A stretch of 64,000 nt of DNA. Source: Acidobacteriota bacterium (GTDB taxonomy: Bacteria > Acidobacteriota > Terriglobia > 2-12-FULL-54-10). The notes under the pieces are model-generated. The model had not been told where the DNA came from. It worked only from the letters and a program-made list of their open reading frames with translations, and did no database searches. Both the position numbers and the translations under genes were made by a program. This document shows, one piece after another, positions 36,178 through 45,446 of the stretch (position 1 is its first letter; each line of letters starts with the position of its first letter). The stretch is from the NCBI GenBank assembly GCA_016191085.1, contig JACPPJ010000032.1, positions 1 through 64,000 of the forward strand. Direction: 5' to 3'.

Positions 36178-37458
36178 TTAGAGTGGCCGAACTCGCTGCA
36201 AGCCTTTGCGAGCAATGTCGCGGCGGTAATGCATGCCGTCGAAATGAATTTTAGCGGTAGCTTCGTACGCCGCTGCAGTAGCGGCCGCCAGATCGGAACC
36301 GGCTGCGCTGATCCCCAGGACGCGACCGCCGGCCGTTACGATCTCGCCGTTCTTCGCGGCGGTTCCAGCATGAAAGACCTTGGCGCCGTCAGCCTCGGCT
36401 TCGCTCAGCCCGCCGATTGTTTTGCCGGAAGCGTATTCGCCCGGATAGCCCGCCGAGCAGGCCACTACGCACACGCTCGATCCGGTTTTCCAGGATACCA
36501 TACTGGAGCGTAGCTCGCCGTTGGCGATCGCCAGCAGCGTCTGTGCCAAATCGCCTTGCAATCGAAGCATCAGAGGCTGGGTCTCAGGGTCGCCGAACCG
36601 CACGTTGTACTCGAGGACCTTGGGACCGTCGGCGGTGATCATCAGCCCGCAGTACAGCAAGCCCTTGTAGGTGATGCCTTCCGCGCGCAGCCCTTCTATT
36701 GTGCGCGATACGACTTCGTCAATCACACGTTGCGTAAGGCTCGGTGAAAGTATCCCGTCGTCGCTGTACGCTCCCATGCCGCCGGTGTTAGGGCCGCGAT
36801 CGTCGTCCCATACCTGTTTGTGATCCTGAGTGGGCGCGAGAGGTACAGCCGTCTTGCCGTCGGTCAGAACCAGGAACGAGACTTCCTCGCCTGACAGTTT
36901 CTCCTCCAGGAGAACTTTGCGGCCGGCCTCCCCAACCAACTCGCCGGATAATATGGAGTGCAGCGTTTTCTCTGCTTCGTTGCGATTGGCGCAGACCACC
37001 ACGCCCTTTCCCGCCGCGAGCCCGTCGGCTTTGATGACCAGCGGTCCTCCCCAGCGCCCAAGATCAGCAAGCCCGGTTTGTTCGTTGTCGCACACCGTGA
37101 AATCGGCGGTGGGTATTCCGTGACGACGCATAAACTGTTTGGAGAAGATCTTGCTTCCTTCCAGTTGCGCAGCGGCGCGGTTCGGTCCAAAGATGGGCAG
37201 TTTCCGGCGTTCGAATTCGTCTGCGATTCCGGCCACCAGCGGCGCTTCCGGGCCGACCACGGTCAGGTCGGCGCGCAGCGATTCGGCAAGCTCCGCGAGG
37301 GCTTTGATGTTCTTGAGATCCGCACTCAGGCAAGTCACCTCGCGGGCGATGCCGCCATTTCCCGGGACGCAATACACTTGCTCTACTCCCTCGCTTTGGC
37401 GCAGTTTCCATACCAGCGCATGCTCGCGCCCTCCAGAGCCTATGACCAGCACTTTCAT
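36178..37458 (-). CDS. purD: Phosphoribosylamine-glycine ligase PurD
   Basis: PurD joins glycine to phosphoribosylamine using ATP in the second step of purine synthesis. The 426-residue protein shows the N-domain start VLVIGSGGREHALVWKL, VGPEAPLVAGIADEF, and the ATP-grasp core (PLVIKADGLAAGKGVVVC, LLEEKLSGEEVSFLVLTDG). The signature RFGDPETQ and GGMGAYSDDG are also present. Length and motif order are normal. It lies just upstream of purE on the same strand, so the two purine genes form a small operon. The SH3 lipoprotein gene starts the group 30 bases further upstream. Confidence 0.97.
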   Translation of the reverse strand: MKVLVIGSGGREHALVWKLRQSEGVEQVYCVPGNGGIAREVTCLSADLKNIKALAELAESLRADLTVVGPEAPLVAGIADEFERRKLPIFGPNRAAAQLEGSKIFSKQFMRRHGIPTADFTVCDNEQTGLADLGRWGGPLVIKADGLAAGKGVVVCANRNEAEKTLHSILSGELVGEAGRKVLLEEKLSGEEVSFLVLTDGKTAVPLAPTQDHKQVWDDDRGPNTGGMGAYSDDGILSPSLTQRVIDEVVSRTIEGLRAEGITYKGLLYCGLMITADGPKVLEYNVRFGDPETQPLMLRLQGDLAQTLLAIANGELRSSMVSWKTGSSVCVVACSAGYPGEYASGKTIGGLSEAEADGAKVFHAGTAAKNGEIVTAGGRVLGISAAGSDLAAATAAAYEATAKIHFDGMHYRRDIARKGLQRVRPL

Positions 37459-37487
37459 ATGAAATCCTGATGACCGGCAGCTTCATC

Positions 37488-38471
37488 TTACGATGCCGGG
37501 CGCACTAGCCTCCCGGTCATGATGTAGCTTTTCGTGTAGCGCTTGCCGGACGGGTCTTCCACCTGCAAGCTGAACGCGGGCGCGGGACCCGAGGGAGTTT
37601 CTACGCTGCGCACCTCTATCGGGTAAAACCCGATCAGCTTTCGTTCGCGGTACGAGGTCTCATATCGCGACTTGTTCGGGTTCCATACGAACACGCGAAT
37701 TTCGTCGAAGTCAAACGGTAAGCCGGGGCGCGGGCGAATCGTGGCCCACAGATACCACGGATGAACCTCGTTGCCGTGCTGTTCCCTGTAAAGCTCGAAC
37801 CACGCGCGGATGCGCAGGCCCTCGTTGTAACGTGCAATCTCGATGGGCGGGCTAATATCTAAAAAGTTTTCCCGCAGCCAACCTGTCTTGCCAGCAGCGG
37901 CGCGCACCAGGAACCAGTCTTCGTGCGCCTTGATCGCCACTTCTGCTGCTTCTGTGTCACCGTTTGTCGCAGCACTCGTTATCAGGCGTTCGTCACGTTC
38001 GATGATACGGTGCGCGAGTACATCCATCTTGTCACTTTCCGCCAGCTGATAAAAAATATCAGCGTTCGTGGAGGGCTCCAGATGCAGGTTGGCAACGCGA
38101 CGCAGGGTTGCTGTGCCTTGCGACGGCAGTCCGGCCGCCTCGCTTCCCAGCCGGCGAAAGTCGTCAAGCACTTTCTGCGGCGCCAGGAATCGCGAGTGCA
38201 CCCATCCGGTGCGCCCGTCCTCAACCCGCACCTGGACCCAGCGCGTGCGTTTTGCGACTACTTCCACCTTCTCCCCTCCGTCCAGCGTGGTCACCGTTCC
38301 TGATGACGTGCCCAACTGGTCACGCATCGGCACTTCTCCGCCGCGAACATACGCAATCTCAAAAACTCTGGGCGATGTGTCACGCACACAACCTGTGCTC
38401 AACAACAGAGCGCAGACAAGAAGGAACAGTTTCGGCAATCGAGAAGGTAGCGAACCGCAGCGGTAATTCAT
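37488..38471 (-). CDS. Lipoprotein with two SH3-like domains
   Basis: Residues 1-28 form a lipoprotein signal ending in the lipobox LLSTGC, with Cys28 as the acylated residue. Two bacterial SH3-type regions follow. The first runs from about 45 to 100 (TTLDGGEKVEVVAKRTRWVQ, DGRTGWVHSRFLA). The second runs from about 115 to 220 (RRVANLHLEPSTNADIFYQL, AAAGKTGWLRENFL) with a helical insertion. The C-terminal 110 residues (HPWYLWATIRPRPGLPFDFD) are not familiar. Such domains usually bind peptidoglycan or peptide ligands in the periplasm. I start at ATG 38471; an upstream ATG would place 28 residues before the lipoprotein signal. Function unknown. Confidence 0.82.
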   Translation of the reverse strand: MNYRCGSLPSRLPKLFLLVCALLLSTGCVRDTSPRVFEIAYVRGGEVPMRDQLGTSSGTVTTLDGGEKVEVVAKRTRWVQVRVEDGRTGWVHSRFLAPQKVLDDFRRLGSEAAGLPSQGTATLRRVANLHLEPSTNADIFYQLAESDKMDVLAHRIIERDERLITSAATNGDTEAAEVAIKAHEDWFLVRAAAGKTGWLRENFLDISPPIEIARYNEGLRIRAWFELYREQHGNEVHPWYLWATIRPRPGLPFDFDEIRVFVWNPNKSRYETSYRERKLIGFYPIEVRSVETPSGPAPAFSLQVEDPSGKRYTKSYIMTGRLVRPAS

Positions 38472-38593
38472 CGGCGAGCTTGTATTCTGTGGATGTAACT
38501 TACACACCTCCATTTTACTCCAACAGCATCTCCTGTGCTCGCTCCGCTGAGCCATGTACCAATCTGCCTAATGTGACGGTGGCAGAGCATGCT

Positions 38594-39718
38594 TCAACGG
38601 TTCAGCAGTCCGGAACGGAGGATGCGTCCTTCACGGTCGACCAGGACCTGGAACGTAAACGGCGGAGTGCCGCGGCGCGGCCTTAGAAATTGAATGTCGC
38701 TGATCTGGACGATCTCCATTCCATCTTGTCGTTGAAGCGTAATCCACGGGAACCGGGCGAACCACAGGAACGTCTGGACGTCCGGCAATGATTCCGCTCT
38801 GCGCACCGTTTCATTGGCGGCATTGGCAAAGAATTCGTATCCAGTCTCACGTGAAGAAGCCAGATCAATCGAACTGCGGTAGGTGCCCTCGCTGGTCCGC
38901 ACCAGCCCCGCCCAGCGCCAGAGGGAAGGCGGGGCAGGCAGTGCGGCGATGCCATCGATGGACAATCCCTTATGAATCGCGAACTGCGTCACCCGTTGCA
39001 CGGCGGCACGATGCGCTACCGCACAAAGACTCAGGTATATGGCCACCGCCGCGATCCCGGCGCGGCAGTACGCCGAGGGCCGCCAATTGTATCCCGCGCC
39101 GCGCCACGAGGGCGCCCACAGAATGAGGGCAATTATGGCTGCTGCTGTCGCGAACGTTGAGATCGAGACGTAGATTCCCGAATTGCGCGCGAGCACTATG
39201 ATGCCGCCTGCTACTGCGAGCGATCCACCCCACACCGCGCAAGCTCTCCAGAATGTTTTCGCCCGATTTGAATATGCCCATGCCACGAGCTGGGGCAGAA
39301 GAACGATGCCGGAGAACACCAGATCGACGATGAAGATTACGTCCCAGGAATATCGGGCATAACTGACTGGACTCCAGATCATGGTTCCATACGCCGTGAT
39401 CAGGTCCAGAAAGATGTGCGACGCAATACCTATGCCGTACAGCATGCTGAACAGCAGCCACTTATTTTTCCGGCGTGAGAGGATGCAGGTGATGGCCCCG
39501 AAAACCAATGCAAAGACCGGCAGCATGACAACAGAGTGGGTGACGCCGCGATGGATTTTCAGGAAGGCGATTCCGTCGTCGTAAAACCAGGTGACGAATG
39601 TATCGATGTCTGGGAAAACGGAGCCAAGCGTAACGGCGAGGGTGGCGATACGGCCTTCGCGCTCGGAGAAAGACTTGGCGATCAGCGCGCCAGTGATTCC
39701 GTGCGTTATGGTGTCCAC
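38594..39718 (-). CDS. YdjM/DUF457-type membrane-bound metal-dependent hydrolase
   Basis: The 374-residue protein opens with DTITHGITGALIAKSFS and continues with VFPDIDTFVTWF, HRGVTHSVVMLP and ASHIFLDLITAYGT, the His/Asp motifs of the YdjM (DUF457) family of predicted integral-membrane hydrolases. About seven hydrophobic segments lie between residues 65 and 250. The C-terminal 120 residues are soluble and end QFLRPRRGTPPFTFQVLVDR. E. coli YdjM is LexA-regulated, and a role in envelope phospholipid chemistry has been suggested for relatives, but the reaction is not established. Nothing in the context narrows it. Confidence 0.85.
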   Translation of the reverse strand: MDTITHGITGALIAKSFSEREGRIATLAVTLGSVFPDIDTFVTWFYDDGIAFLKIHRGVTHSVVMLPVFALVFGAITCILSRRKNKWLLFSMLYGIGIASHIFLDLITAYGTMIWSPVSYARYSWDVIFIVDLVFSGIVLLPQLVAWAYSNRAKTFWRACAVWGGSLAVAGGIIVLARNSGIYVSISTFATAAAIIALILWAPSWRGAGYNWRPSAYCRAGIAAVAIYLSLCAVAHRAAVQRVTQFAIHKGLSIDGIAALPAPPSLWRWAGLVRTSEGTYRSSIDLASSRETGYEFFANAANETVRRAESLPDVQTFLWFARFPWITLQRQDGMEIVQISDIQFLRPRRGTPPFTFQVLVDREGRILRSGLLNR

Positions 39719-39777
39719 TGTTAACGAATAACCGGCGAGCAGGAAGTTGTCAATTGTCTGTCGGCCTGCTATCGGCC

Positions 39778-40050
39778 TCAGCGGAGGCGGTAGGTGATTC
39801 TGCCCCGGGTCAAATCGTAAGGTGAGAGTTCCAGGGTGACTTTATCGCCCGCCAGGATGCGAATGCGGTTCTTCCGCAGCCTGCCGGACAGATGAGCCAG
39901 GACCACCTGTTTTTGCTGCTCGAGTTGGACACTGAACATGCCCCCTGGAAACTTCTCGAGTACGACTCCGGTCACCTCGATACCTTCTTCTTTTAGATCT
40001 TCCTCTTTCTTTTGCTTCTTTTCCGCGTGGCGGAATTTTCCTTTGGGCAT
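39778..40050 (-). CDS. infA: Translation initiation factor IF-1 with basic N-terminal extension
   Basis: IF-1 blocks the A site of the 30S subunit during initiation. Residues 23-90 match the whole OB fold ([60 protein letters not shown]). Before it comes an 18-residue Lys-rich tail ([18 protein letters not shown]) that standard 72-residue IF-1 lacks. The gene is not in a ribosomal-protein operon, so this may be a second IF-1 copy. Upstream is glgB, separated by a CACAGAG palindrome. Confidence 0.9.
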   Translation of the reverse strand: MPKGKFRHAEKKQKKEEDLKEEGIEVTGVVLEKFPGGMFSVQLEQQKQVVLAHLSGRLRKNRIRILAGDKVTLELSPYDLTRGRITYRLR

Positions 40051-40151
40051 AGGCTCCCTGTCGAATTTGCAGTTAACTGTGCTGCGTACAGTTCGAGCTT
40101 ATCCTATCATTCCTCTATTGCCGGGTCGAGACCCTGGACGAAGGACTAAAT

Positions 40152-40229
40152 ATTCACCACGGAGATCACGGAGCCCACAGAGAAAATCAATTTTGAACCT
40201 CTGTGCTCTCTGTTGCCTTTGTGGTGAAT
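40152..40229. repeat. CACAGAG-type palindromic intergenic element, copy 2
   Basis: The left arm 40152-40182 (ATTCACCACGGAGATCACGG...) and right arm 40199-40229 (ending TTTGTGGTGAAT) form an imperfect inverted repeat of about 31 bases with a short AT-rich loop. It lies between glgB and infA and shares both ends with the element at 2821-2960. Confidence 0.8.
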
Positions 40230-40239
40230 GGATTCGATG

Positions 40240-42462
40240 CTACTCCTTTTTCAATACCGTAATCGACAAGGGCGGCAATGTCAGGTTTACCGAGTAGGGC
40301 CGGTCGTGCCATGGAATGCTTTCGGCCATGATGCCGCCGCCGTTGCCCAGATTGTCTCCGCCGTATATCTCCGAGTTGCTGTTCAGCAACTCGCGGTAGT
40401 AGCCCTCCTCGGGCACACCGACGCGGTAGTTTTCCCGAACGACGGGAGTAAAGTTGCACGCGAATACCACAAAATCGTGCGGATTCCGGGCCCGCCGCAG
40501 AAAACAAATGAGGCTGCTCGACCAATCGTGAAAATCGATCCACTCAAACCCGGAGGGGTTGAAATCCTGCTCGTACAGTGCCGGCTGCGAGCGGTACAAA
40601 TAGTTCAAATCCTGCACGAAGCGGCGCAGCTTGCTGTGAGAATCGAAGTCCAGCAGATTCCAATCCAGGCCGCTGTCGGCGTTCCACTCGTTCCACTGCC
40701 CGAACTCGCCTCCCATGAACAGGAGCTTCTTGCCGGGCTGCGCGTACATGTACCCATACAGCAGTCGGAGGTTCGCGAACTTCTGCGCATAATCGCCCGG
40801 CATCTTGCTCAGCAGCGCGCGTTTGCCGTGCACTACTTCATCGTGGGAAAGCGGCAGGATGAAATTTTCGTGGAACGCATAGAGCATCACGAAGGTGAGA
40901 TTGTTGTGGTGGTACTTTCGGTGAATGGGGTCTTTCTCCATGTACTGGAGCATGTCATGCATCCACCCCATGTTCCATTTGAATGAGAACCCCAGCCCGC
41001 CCAAATAGACGGGACGGCTGACACCGGGCCACGCGGTGGATTCTTCCGCCGCCGTGAAGGCGCCGGGCTGCTCGTGCGCCAGCTCGTTGAAGCGCTTCAG
41101 GAACTCGATTGCTTCCAGGTTCTCGTTGCCTCCGTAACGATTCGGAATCCACTGTCCCGGCAGTCGCGAATAGTCCAGGTAGAGCATGGACGCCACGGCA
41201 TCCACGCGGAGACTATCAGCGTGGTATTTGTCCAACCAGAATAAGGCGTTTGACAGCAGAAATCCGCGCACCTCGTGACGGCCATAGTTGAAGATGAGAG
41301 TGTCCCAATCCGGGTGTACTCCCTGGCGGGGATCGTCATGCTCATATAGGGCGGTTCCGTCGAAATGCCGCAGACCATGCCCGTCCTTTGGGAAGTGCGC
41401 CGGCACCCAGTCCAGAATCACGCCAATGTCTTGTTGATGGCACTGGTCCACGAAATACATGAACTCCTCGGGCGTGCCGAAGCGGCTGGTCGGCGCAAAA
41501 TAGCCGAGCGTCTGATATCCCCACGAGCCGTCAAACGGATGTTCCATGATCGGCAGCAGTTCGATATGCGTGTAGCCCATCTCTTTGACGTATGGGATTA
41601 GCTGCGCCGCCAGCTCGCCGTACGTCAGGAAACGATTACCTTCCTCCGGATCACGGCGCCAGGACCCCAGGTGTACCTCGTAAACGGACATGGGCTGATC
41701 GAGAAGATTCTTCGTGCTGCGCTTTTCCATCCAGTTGTGGTCGTTCCACTGATAGCGATCAATGTTGAACACCACGGAGCCGCTCTTGGGACGCATCTCG
41801 GCGTAGAACCCGCAAGGGTCGGCTTTCTGCTGCGATAGAAAAGGCGGATGGTTGGAGCGCACCTCGTACTTATAGATGCAATACTCACCCAGGTCCGGCA
41901 CGAACAGCTCCCATACCCCGGAGCCGCCGCGATGCCGCATGGGGTGGCGGCGGCCGTCCCAATCATTGAAATCGCCAATCACGCTCAGGGACTTTGCGTT
42001 GGGAGCCCAAACTGCGAAGACCACTCCGCTAACGCCGTCTACCCGGTGAAGGTGCGCACCCAGCTTGCGATGGAGCTCCAAATGCGTTCCTTCTCCAATC
42101 AGATACAGGTCGAAATCGCTGAGCACAGGAAGAAAGCGGTATGGATCTTCAATGACCTGCTCGCTTCCATTCCTCAGTTTCAATCTAAGTTGGTACGGGA
42201 ATGTGTCGGCTACTTGCGGACAGAAAGCTTCGAATAAACCAGATTCATGCGCTCGCACCATGCGTATGGCGTTGGCGTCGGCGGGAATGACTTCAGCCTC
42301 TCGCGCCTGCGGCAGAAACGCCCGCACCACCACCCCGGAAACTCCGTCGCGTGTTTCTCGGTGAGGTCCCAAGTACGCAAACGGGTCGTTGTGGCTGGCG
42401 GCGAGAAGGCGCTCCAGGTCATCCGGAAGCTTGACGCCTGCCGTTGTCGTTCGACTTTCCAC
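40240..42462 (-). CDS. glgB: 1,4-alpha-glucan branching enzyme GlgB
   Basis: GlgB cuts alpha-1,4 glucan chains and rejoins them as alpha-1,6 branches in glycogen. The 740-residue protein has the N-terminal CBM48 region ([32 protein letters not shown]) and the GH13 barrel. Conserved regions are [32 protein letters not shown] (nucleophile Asp in RVDAVAS), [14 protein letters not shown] (general acid Glu) and [12 protein letters not shown] (third Asp). A C-terminal beta domain ends the protein. It starts at GTG 42462 with GGGGG seven bases upstream. No other glycogen genes are adjacent. Confidence 0.97.
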   Translation of the reverse strand: MESRTTTAGVKLPDDLERLLAASHNDPFAYLGPHRETRDGVSGVVVRAFLPQAREAEVIPADANAIRMVRAHESGLFEAFCPQVADTFPYQLRLKLRNGSEQVIEDPYRFLPVLSDFDLYLIGEGTHLELHRKLGAHLHRVDGVSGVVFAVWAPNAKSLSVIGDFNDWDGRRHPMRHRGGSGVWELFVPDLGEYCIYKYEVRSNHPPFLSQQKADPCGFYAEMRPKSGSVVFNIDRYQWNDHNWMEKRSTKNLLDQPMSVYEVHLGSWRRDPEEGNRFLTYGELAAQLIPYVKEMGYTHIELLPIMEHPFDGSWGYQTLGYFAPTSRFGTPEEFMYFVDQCHQQDIGVILDWVPAHFPKDGHGLRHFDGTALYEHDDPRQGVHPDWDTLIFNYGRHEVRGFLLSNALFWLDKYHADSLRVDAVASMLYLDYSRLPGQWIPNRYGGNENLEAIEFLKRFNELAHEQPGAFTAAEESTAWPGVSRPVYLGGLGFSFKWNMGWMHDMLQYMEKDPIHRKYHHNNLTFVMLYAFHENFILPLSHDEVVHGKRALLSKMPGDYAQKFANLRLLYGYMYAQPGKKLLFMGGEFGQWNEWNADSGLDWNLLDFDSHSKLRRFVQDLNYLYRSQPALYEQDFNPSGFEWIDFHDWSSSLICFLRRARNPHDFVVFACNFTPVVRENYRVGVPEEGYYRELLNSNSEIYGGDNLGNGGGIMAESIPWHDRPYSVNLTLPPLSITVLKKE

Positions 42463-42768
42463 TTCAGGTCCCCCTTACAGGATGATAGCCGATCTTGAGA
42501 ACGACAAACTTTGGACAAATCGGGGGAATGCCCCAATCAGAATTTTGAATCTCGAGTCAAAGCCAGATTTCAAGCTGTTGGATGCCAGCAACTTTTTGGC
42601 TTCGTTCTGTACTTTTTAATTCTTGATGTGCGAGGTGCGCGCGAGGCCCAGATTATGAGCAGATCAAAATGCAGCAACCATTCCACGCCACACAACCTCC
42701 TACTTGCAGCATGCCCAACCTGTAGAACGAGCGCAAGTGGGAAATTGGGTAGTGAGTCAGTTTGAAAA

Positions 42769-42902
42769 CGGAAGGGCATGACTTCAGTCGTGCCGGTACA
42801 ATTAGCAAAGCGAGGCGCTTGAGCGCCTGAGGTGCAAACCCCCAGCGGCTAAAGCCGCGTCGGTGCATTCCGTTTCGGCATGGCTGAAGCCATGCCCTTC
42901 CG
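42769..42902. repeat. Multi-hairpin REP-like element, copy C
   Basis: The ends CGGAAGGGCATG and CATGCCCTTCCG are a perfect 12-base inverted repeat. Inside are AGGCGCTTGAGCGCCT, the CAGCGGCTAAAGCCGCG hairpin and the terminal GGCATGGCTGAAGCCATGCC hairpin shared with copies B and D. Confidence 0.88.
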
Positions 42903-43325
42903 GATTTCACGGATCAGAAGCGCCGAAATTCAAACTGACCCAGCACCGGAAATTGCGACAATTGCTCATGCGAAACCGTTCCAGGATAATTCGTACGCTG
43001 TGAACGGAAATGGAGCTAAACGATAGCAAACGCCCGGCTTAGATGAAGCGCCGAGACTCACATCCGGGTTCACAATGATCTGTAGGCCGCGGCGTCCAAG
43101 CCGCGGACCAGAGAAGCGCCATGGTTAAGAAGCGGTCATGGTTACAAGCAATCTCCTGACGAATCTCTCCGTCAAAGCCATTTACGGGCCCCACGCGATT
43201 CAGGCAAGTTTTTTGAGGGTATTCCGGGCCAGCGCAGGTTGCAAGGCATGATGGCACCGTACTGTTGGATTCTGTACCCGGCAAGACCGTACGCGACCCT
43301 GCCGCGCCGGCCCTGCCTTCTGCGC

Positions 43326-43331
43326 TATAAT
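43326..43331 (+). promoter_or_regulatory. -10 box (TATAAT) for the ccsA-hemA-hemC group
   Basis: GCGCTATAAT lies 28 bases before the ccsA ATG, and GAGGG at 43345-43349 can serve as its ribosome-binding site. There is no clear -35 box. Confidence 0.45.
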
Positions 43332-43353
43332 CAACAGTTATGCTGAGGGTTCC

Positions 43354-44166
43354 ATGACCAACCTATGGCTTTGGGTGTCACTGGGTCTTTATTCGCTGGG
43401 TCTCCTCCACGCCATCCTAACCGTCATTACGCGCCGCGAGAAGATGTTCCGCATCGGGCTTGCGGCGTTGTCGCTGGGAATCGTATTCCATCTGGTGGCG
43501 CTGGTGGAAGACGGGTTGGCTGTCGCGCATTTTCCCATAACCACTCCGGCCGAGGCGGCTTCGCTGGTCGGATTCGTGCTTGCGGGGGCCTTCCTGTTTG
43601 TTTACTGGCGCTATCAGTATCAGTCGCTGAGCGTTTTTGTTTTTCCGCTGGTGTTTGTGCTGACGCTAACGGGCGCGGTCGGGCAAGGTGGTGACGCTAC
43701 GTGGGGCTCTCCGCTGTTGCGCACGGCTTGGGTGTATATTCACGTCTGCCTCATTATCCTGGGCTACACCGCATTCTTTCTGACCTTCGCCGCGGGAGTG
43801 ATGTACCTGATTCAGGAGCATGAGCTTAAGTCGAAGACCCCGCGGGCATTTTATTACCGTTTGCCTCCGCTGGAAGTCATAGACGATCTGGCCTATAAAT
43901 CGCTCGCCATTGGCTTCCCTTTTATTACTCTGGGGATCATCACAGGCGCGGTGTGGGCCAGCACGGTATGGGGGCCGCGATGGCCGCTCGATCCCAAGGT
44001 GGCGCTCTCGCTGGTGAGTTGGTTTATTTATTTGTCATTGTTATTTACGCGATGGAGCGCGGGGTGGCGCGGGCGCAAAGCCGCCTACTTCGCAATCGCC
44101 GGATTCGCCGTGATTTTGGTGACCTGGGGCACCAACACCGGCATGCACTCGTTCGTCTCACCGTGA
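43354..44166 (+). CDS. CcsA/HemX-type cytochrome c assembly membrane protein
   Basis: The 270-residue protein has eight predicted membrane helices. It contains the WASTVWGPRWPLDPK segment, a variant of the tryptophan-rich WGxxWxWDPK motif of heme-handling proteins (CcsA, ResC, CcmC). Conserved histidines include VYIHVCL and the final GMHSF. It lies six bases before hemA, the place where many bacteria carry hemX, a CcsA-like protein that influences glutamyl-tRNA reductase levels. Either a HemX regulator or a cytochrome c synthase subunit is possible. No ccsB/ResB partner is present, which favours the HemX reading. Confidence 0.85.
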   Translation: MTNLWLWVSLGLYSLGLLHAILTVITRREKMFRIGLAALSLGIVFHLVALVEDGLAVAHFPITTPAEAASLVGFVLAGAFLFVYWRYQYQSLSVFVFPLVFVLTLTGAVGQGGDATWGSPLLRTAWVYIHVCLIILGYTAFFLTFAAGVMYLIQEHELKSKTPRAFYYRLPPLEVIDDLAYKSLAIGFPFITLGIITGAVWASTVWGPRWPLDPKVALSLVSWFIYLSLLFTRWSAGWRGRKAAYFAIAGFAVILVTWGTNTGMHSFVSP

Positions 44167-44172
44167 GCGCGT

Positions 44173-45441
44173 ATGAATTTTTGCCTGGTCGGCCTCAGTT
44201 ATAAGACTGCGCCCGTGGAAGTGCGGGAGCGCCTCGCCATCCCCGAGGAGCGTCTGCCCGAAGCACTGCATTCCGTGGTGTCGCTGCCCGGTATCGCCGA
44301 GGCTGTCATTCTTTCCACCTGCAACCGCGTAGAGGTATTTGCGCGCGCTGAGTTCAATGAGGCGAACGCGCCCTTGGCCCTCGGCGACTTCATGGCGAGC
44401 TTCCACGGACTCGATTATCACGACATCGTCCAGTATCTGTACCACTACCGGCAGCGCGAGGCGATCCGGCATATCTTCCGCGTGGCCAGCAGCCTCGATT
44501 CCATGGTGATCGGCGAGGCGCAAATACTGGGACAGGTGAAGGACGCCTACGCGCGCGCCCGAGCCGCAGGCACACTGGCAGGCGTTCTCGATGAAGTGAT
44601 GACGCGCTCGTTCGCCGTGGCGAAGCGCGTCCGCACAGAGACGGGGATTGCTTCGTCGGCGGTTTCCATCAGCTATGCGGCGGTGGAGCTGGCGCGCAAG
44701 ATCTTCGGGACGCTGGAGGGCAAGCACATACTGGTGATCGGGGCGGGGAAAATGAGCGAACTCGCCGCCAAGCACCTCATCAATAGCGGAGCCTCCAACA
44801 TACTGGTCACGAATCGCACGCCGGAGCGGGCGGAGGAAATGGCTGTTATGCTCCACGGCCGCGCTGTGCCGTTCGAGAAGCTGCTGGAATACGCTGCCAA
44901 ATGCGACATCGTCATCAGCTCCACCGGCGCGCCCGGATTTATTATTCGCAAACCGGACGCCCAACGCTTGCTCAGCGAGCGTCGCAACCGGCCCATGTTC
45001 TTCATCGATATTGCCGTGCCGCGCGATATTGATCCGGCAATCAACTCGCTTGACAACATCTTCCTCTATGACATTGACGATCTGCAAAAAGTTGTGGATG
45101 CCAATCTCAAAGAGAGGCTGCGCGAGGCGCAGCGGGGCGAGGAGATCGCCGAGCAGGAGCTTGAAAAGCTGGTCCGCCGTCTCAAGACTCTGGACGTGGT
45201 CCCGACCATTGTCGAGCTGCAGGGACATCTCGAACAGATTCGCATGCAGGAAATGGCGCGCTTGCAGTCGCAGTTCGGTCATCTGACTGAGCAACAGCGC
45301 GCCGCGATAGACATGCTGACCAAGGGCATGGTCAATAAAATCCTGCATGCCCCTGTCTCGCACCTGAAGCATCTCGCCCAGGAGCCGGATGGCTTGAAGG
45401 TAGTCGAAACGGTGCGAAAGATTTTCAACTTGAAGGAGTAA
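44173..45441 (+). CDS. hemA: Glutamyl-tRNA reductase HemA
   Basis: HemA reduces glutamyl-tRNA(Glu) to glutamate-1-semialdehyde, the first committed step of tetrapyrrole synthesis in the C5 pathway. The 422-residue protein starts FCLVGLSYKTAPVEVRERLA and has the nucleophile Cys50 in ILSTCNRVEVFA and VASSLDSMVIGEAQILGQVK. The NADPH-binding GKHILVIGAGKMSELAAKHL and the C-terminal dimerisation helices are also present. It lies between the HemX-like gene and hemC. AAGGAG at the end of the gene is the probable ribosome-binding site of hemC. Confidence 0.97.
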   Translation: MNFCLVGLSYKTAPVEVRERLAIPEERLPEALHSVVSLPGIAEAVILSTCNRVEVFARAEFNEANAPLALGDFMASFHGLDYHDIVQYLYHYRQREAIRHIFRVASSLDSMVIGEAQILGQVKDAYARARAAGTLAGVLDEVMTRSFAVAKRVRTETGIASSAVSISYAAVELARKIFGTLEGKHILVIGAGKMSELAAKHLINSGASNILVTNRTPERAEEMAVMLHGRAVPFEKLLEYAAKCDIVISSTGAPGFIIRKPDAQRLLSERRNRPMFFIDIAVPRDIDPAINSLDNIFLYDIDDLQKVVDANLKERLREAQRGEEIAEQELEKLVRRLKTLDVVPTIVELQGHLEQIRMQEMARLQSQFGHLTEQQRAAIDMLTKGMVNKILHAPVSHLKHLAQEPDGLKVVETVRKIFNLKE

Positions 45442-45446
45442 ACGCC

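Larger units (their letters stand above)
42463..43353 (+). other. 892-base gene-free region before ccsA
   Basis: No convincing gene is visible; the short open frames here lack start signals and family motifs. It contains the REP-like element at 42769-42902, a CCGCGG/CCGCGG hairpin at 43087-43106 (loop CGTCCAAG) and a TATAAT at 43326-43331 just before ccsA. Confidence 0.6.

Noticed and set aside
40228-40986. 252-codon open frame opposite glgB
   Set aside because: It is antisense to an intact glgB, and its composition reflects the complementary codons.
42511-42765. 84-codon open frame before the REP-like element
   Set aside because: No ribosome-binding site, no motif, and it lies in repeat-rich intergenic DNA.
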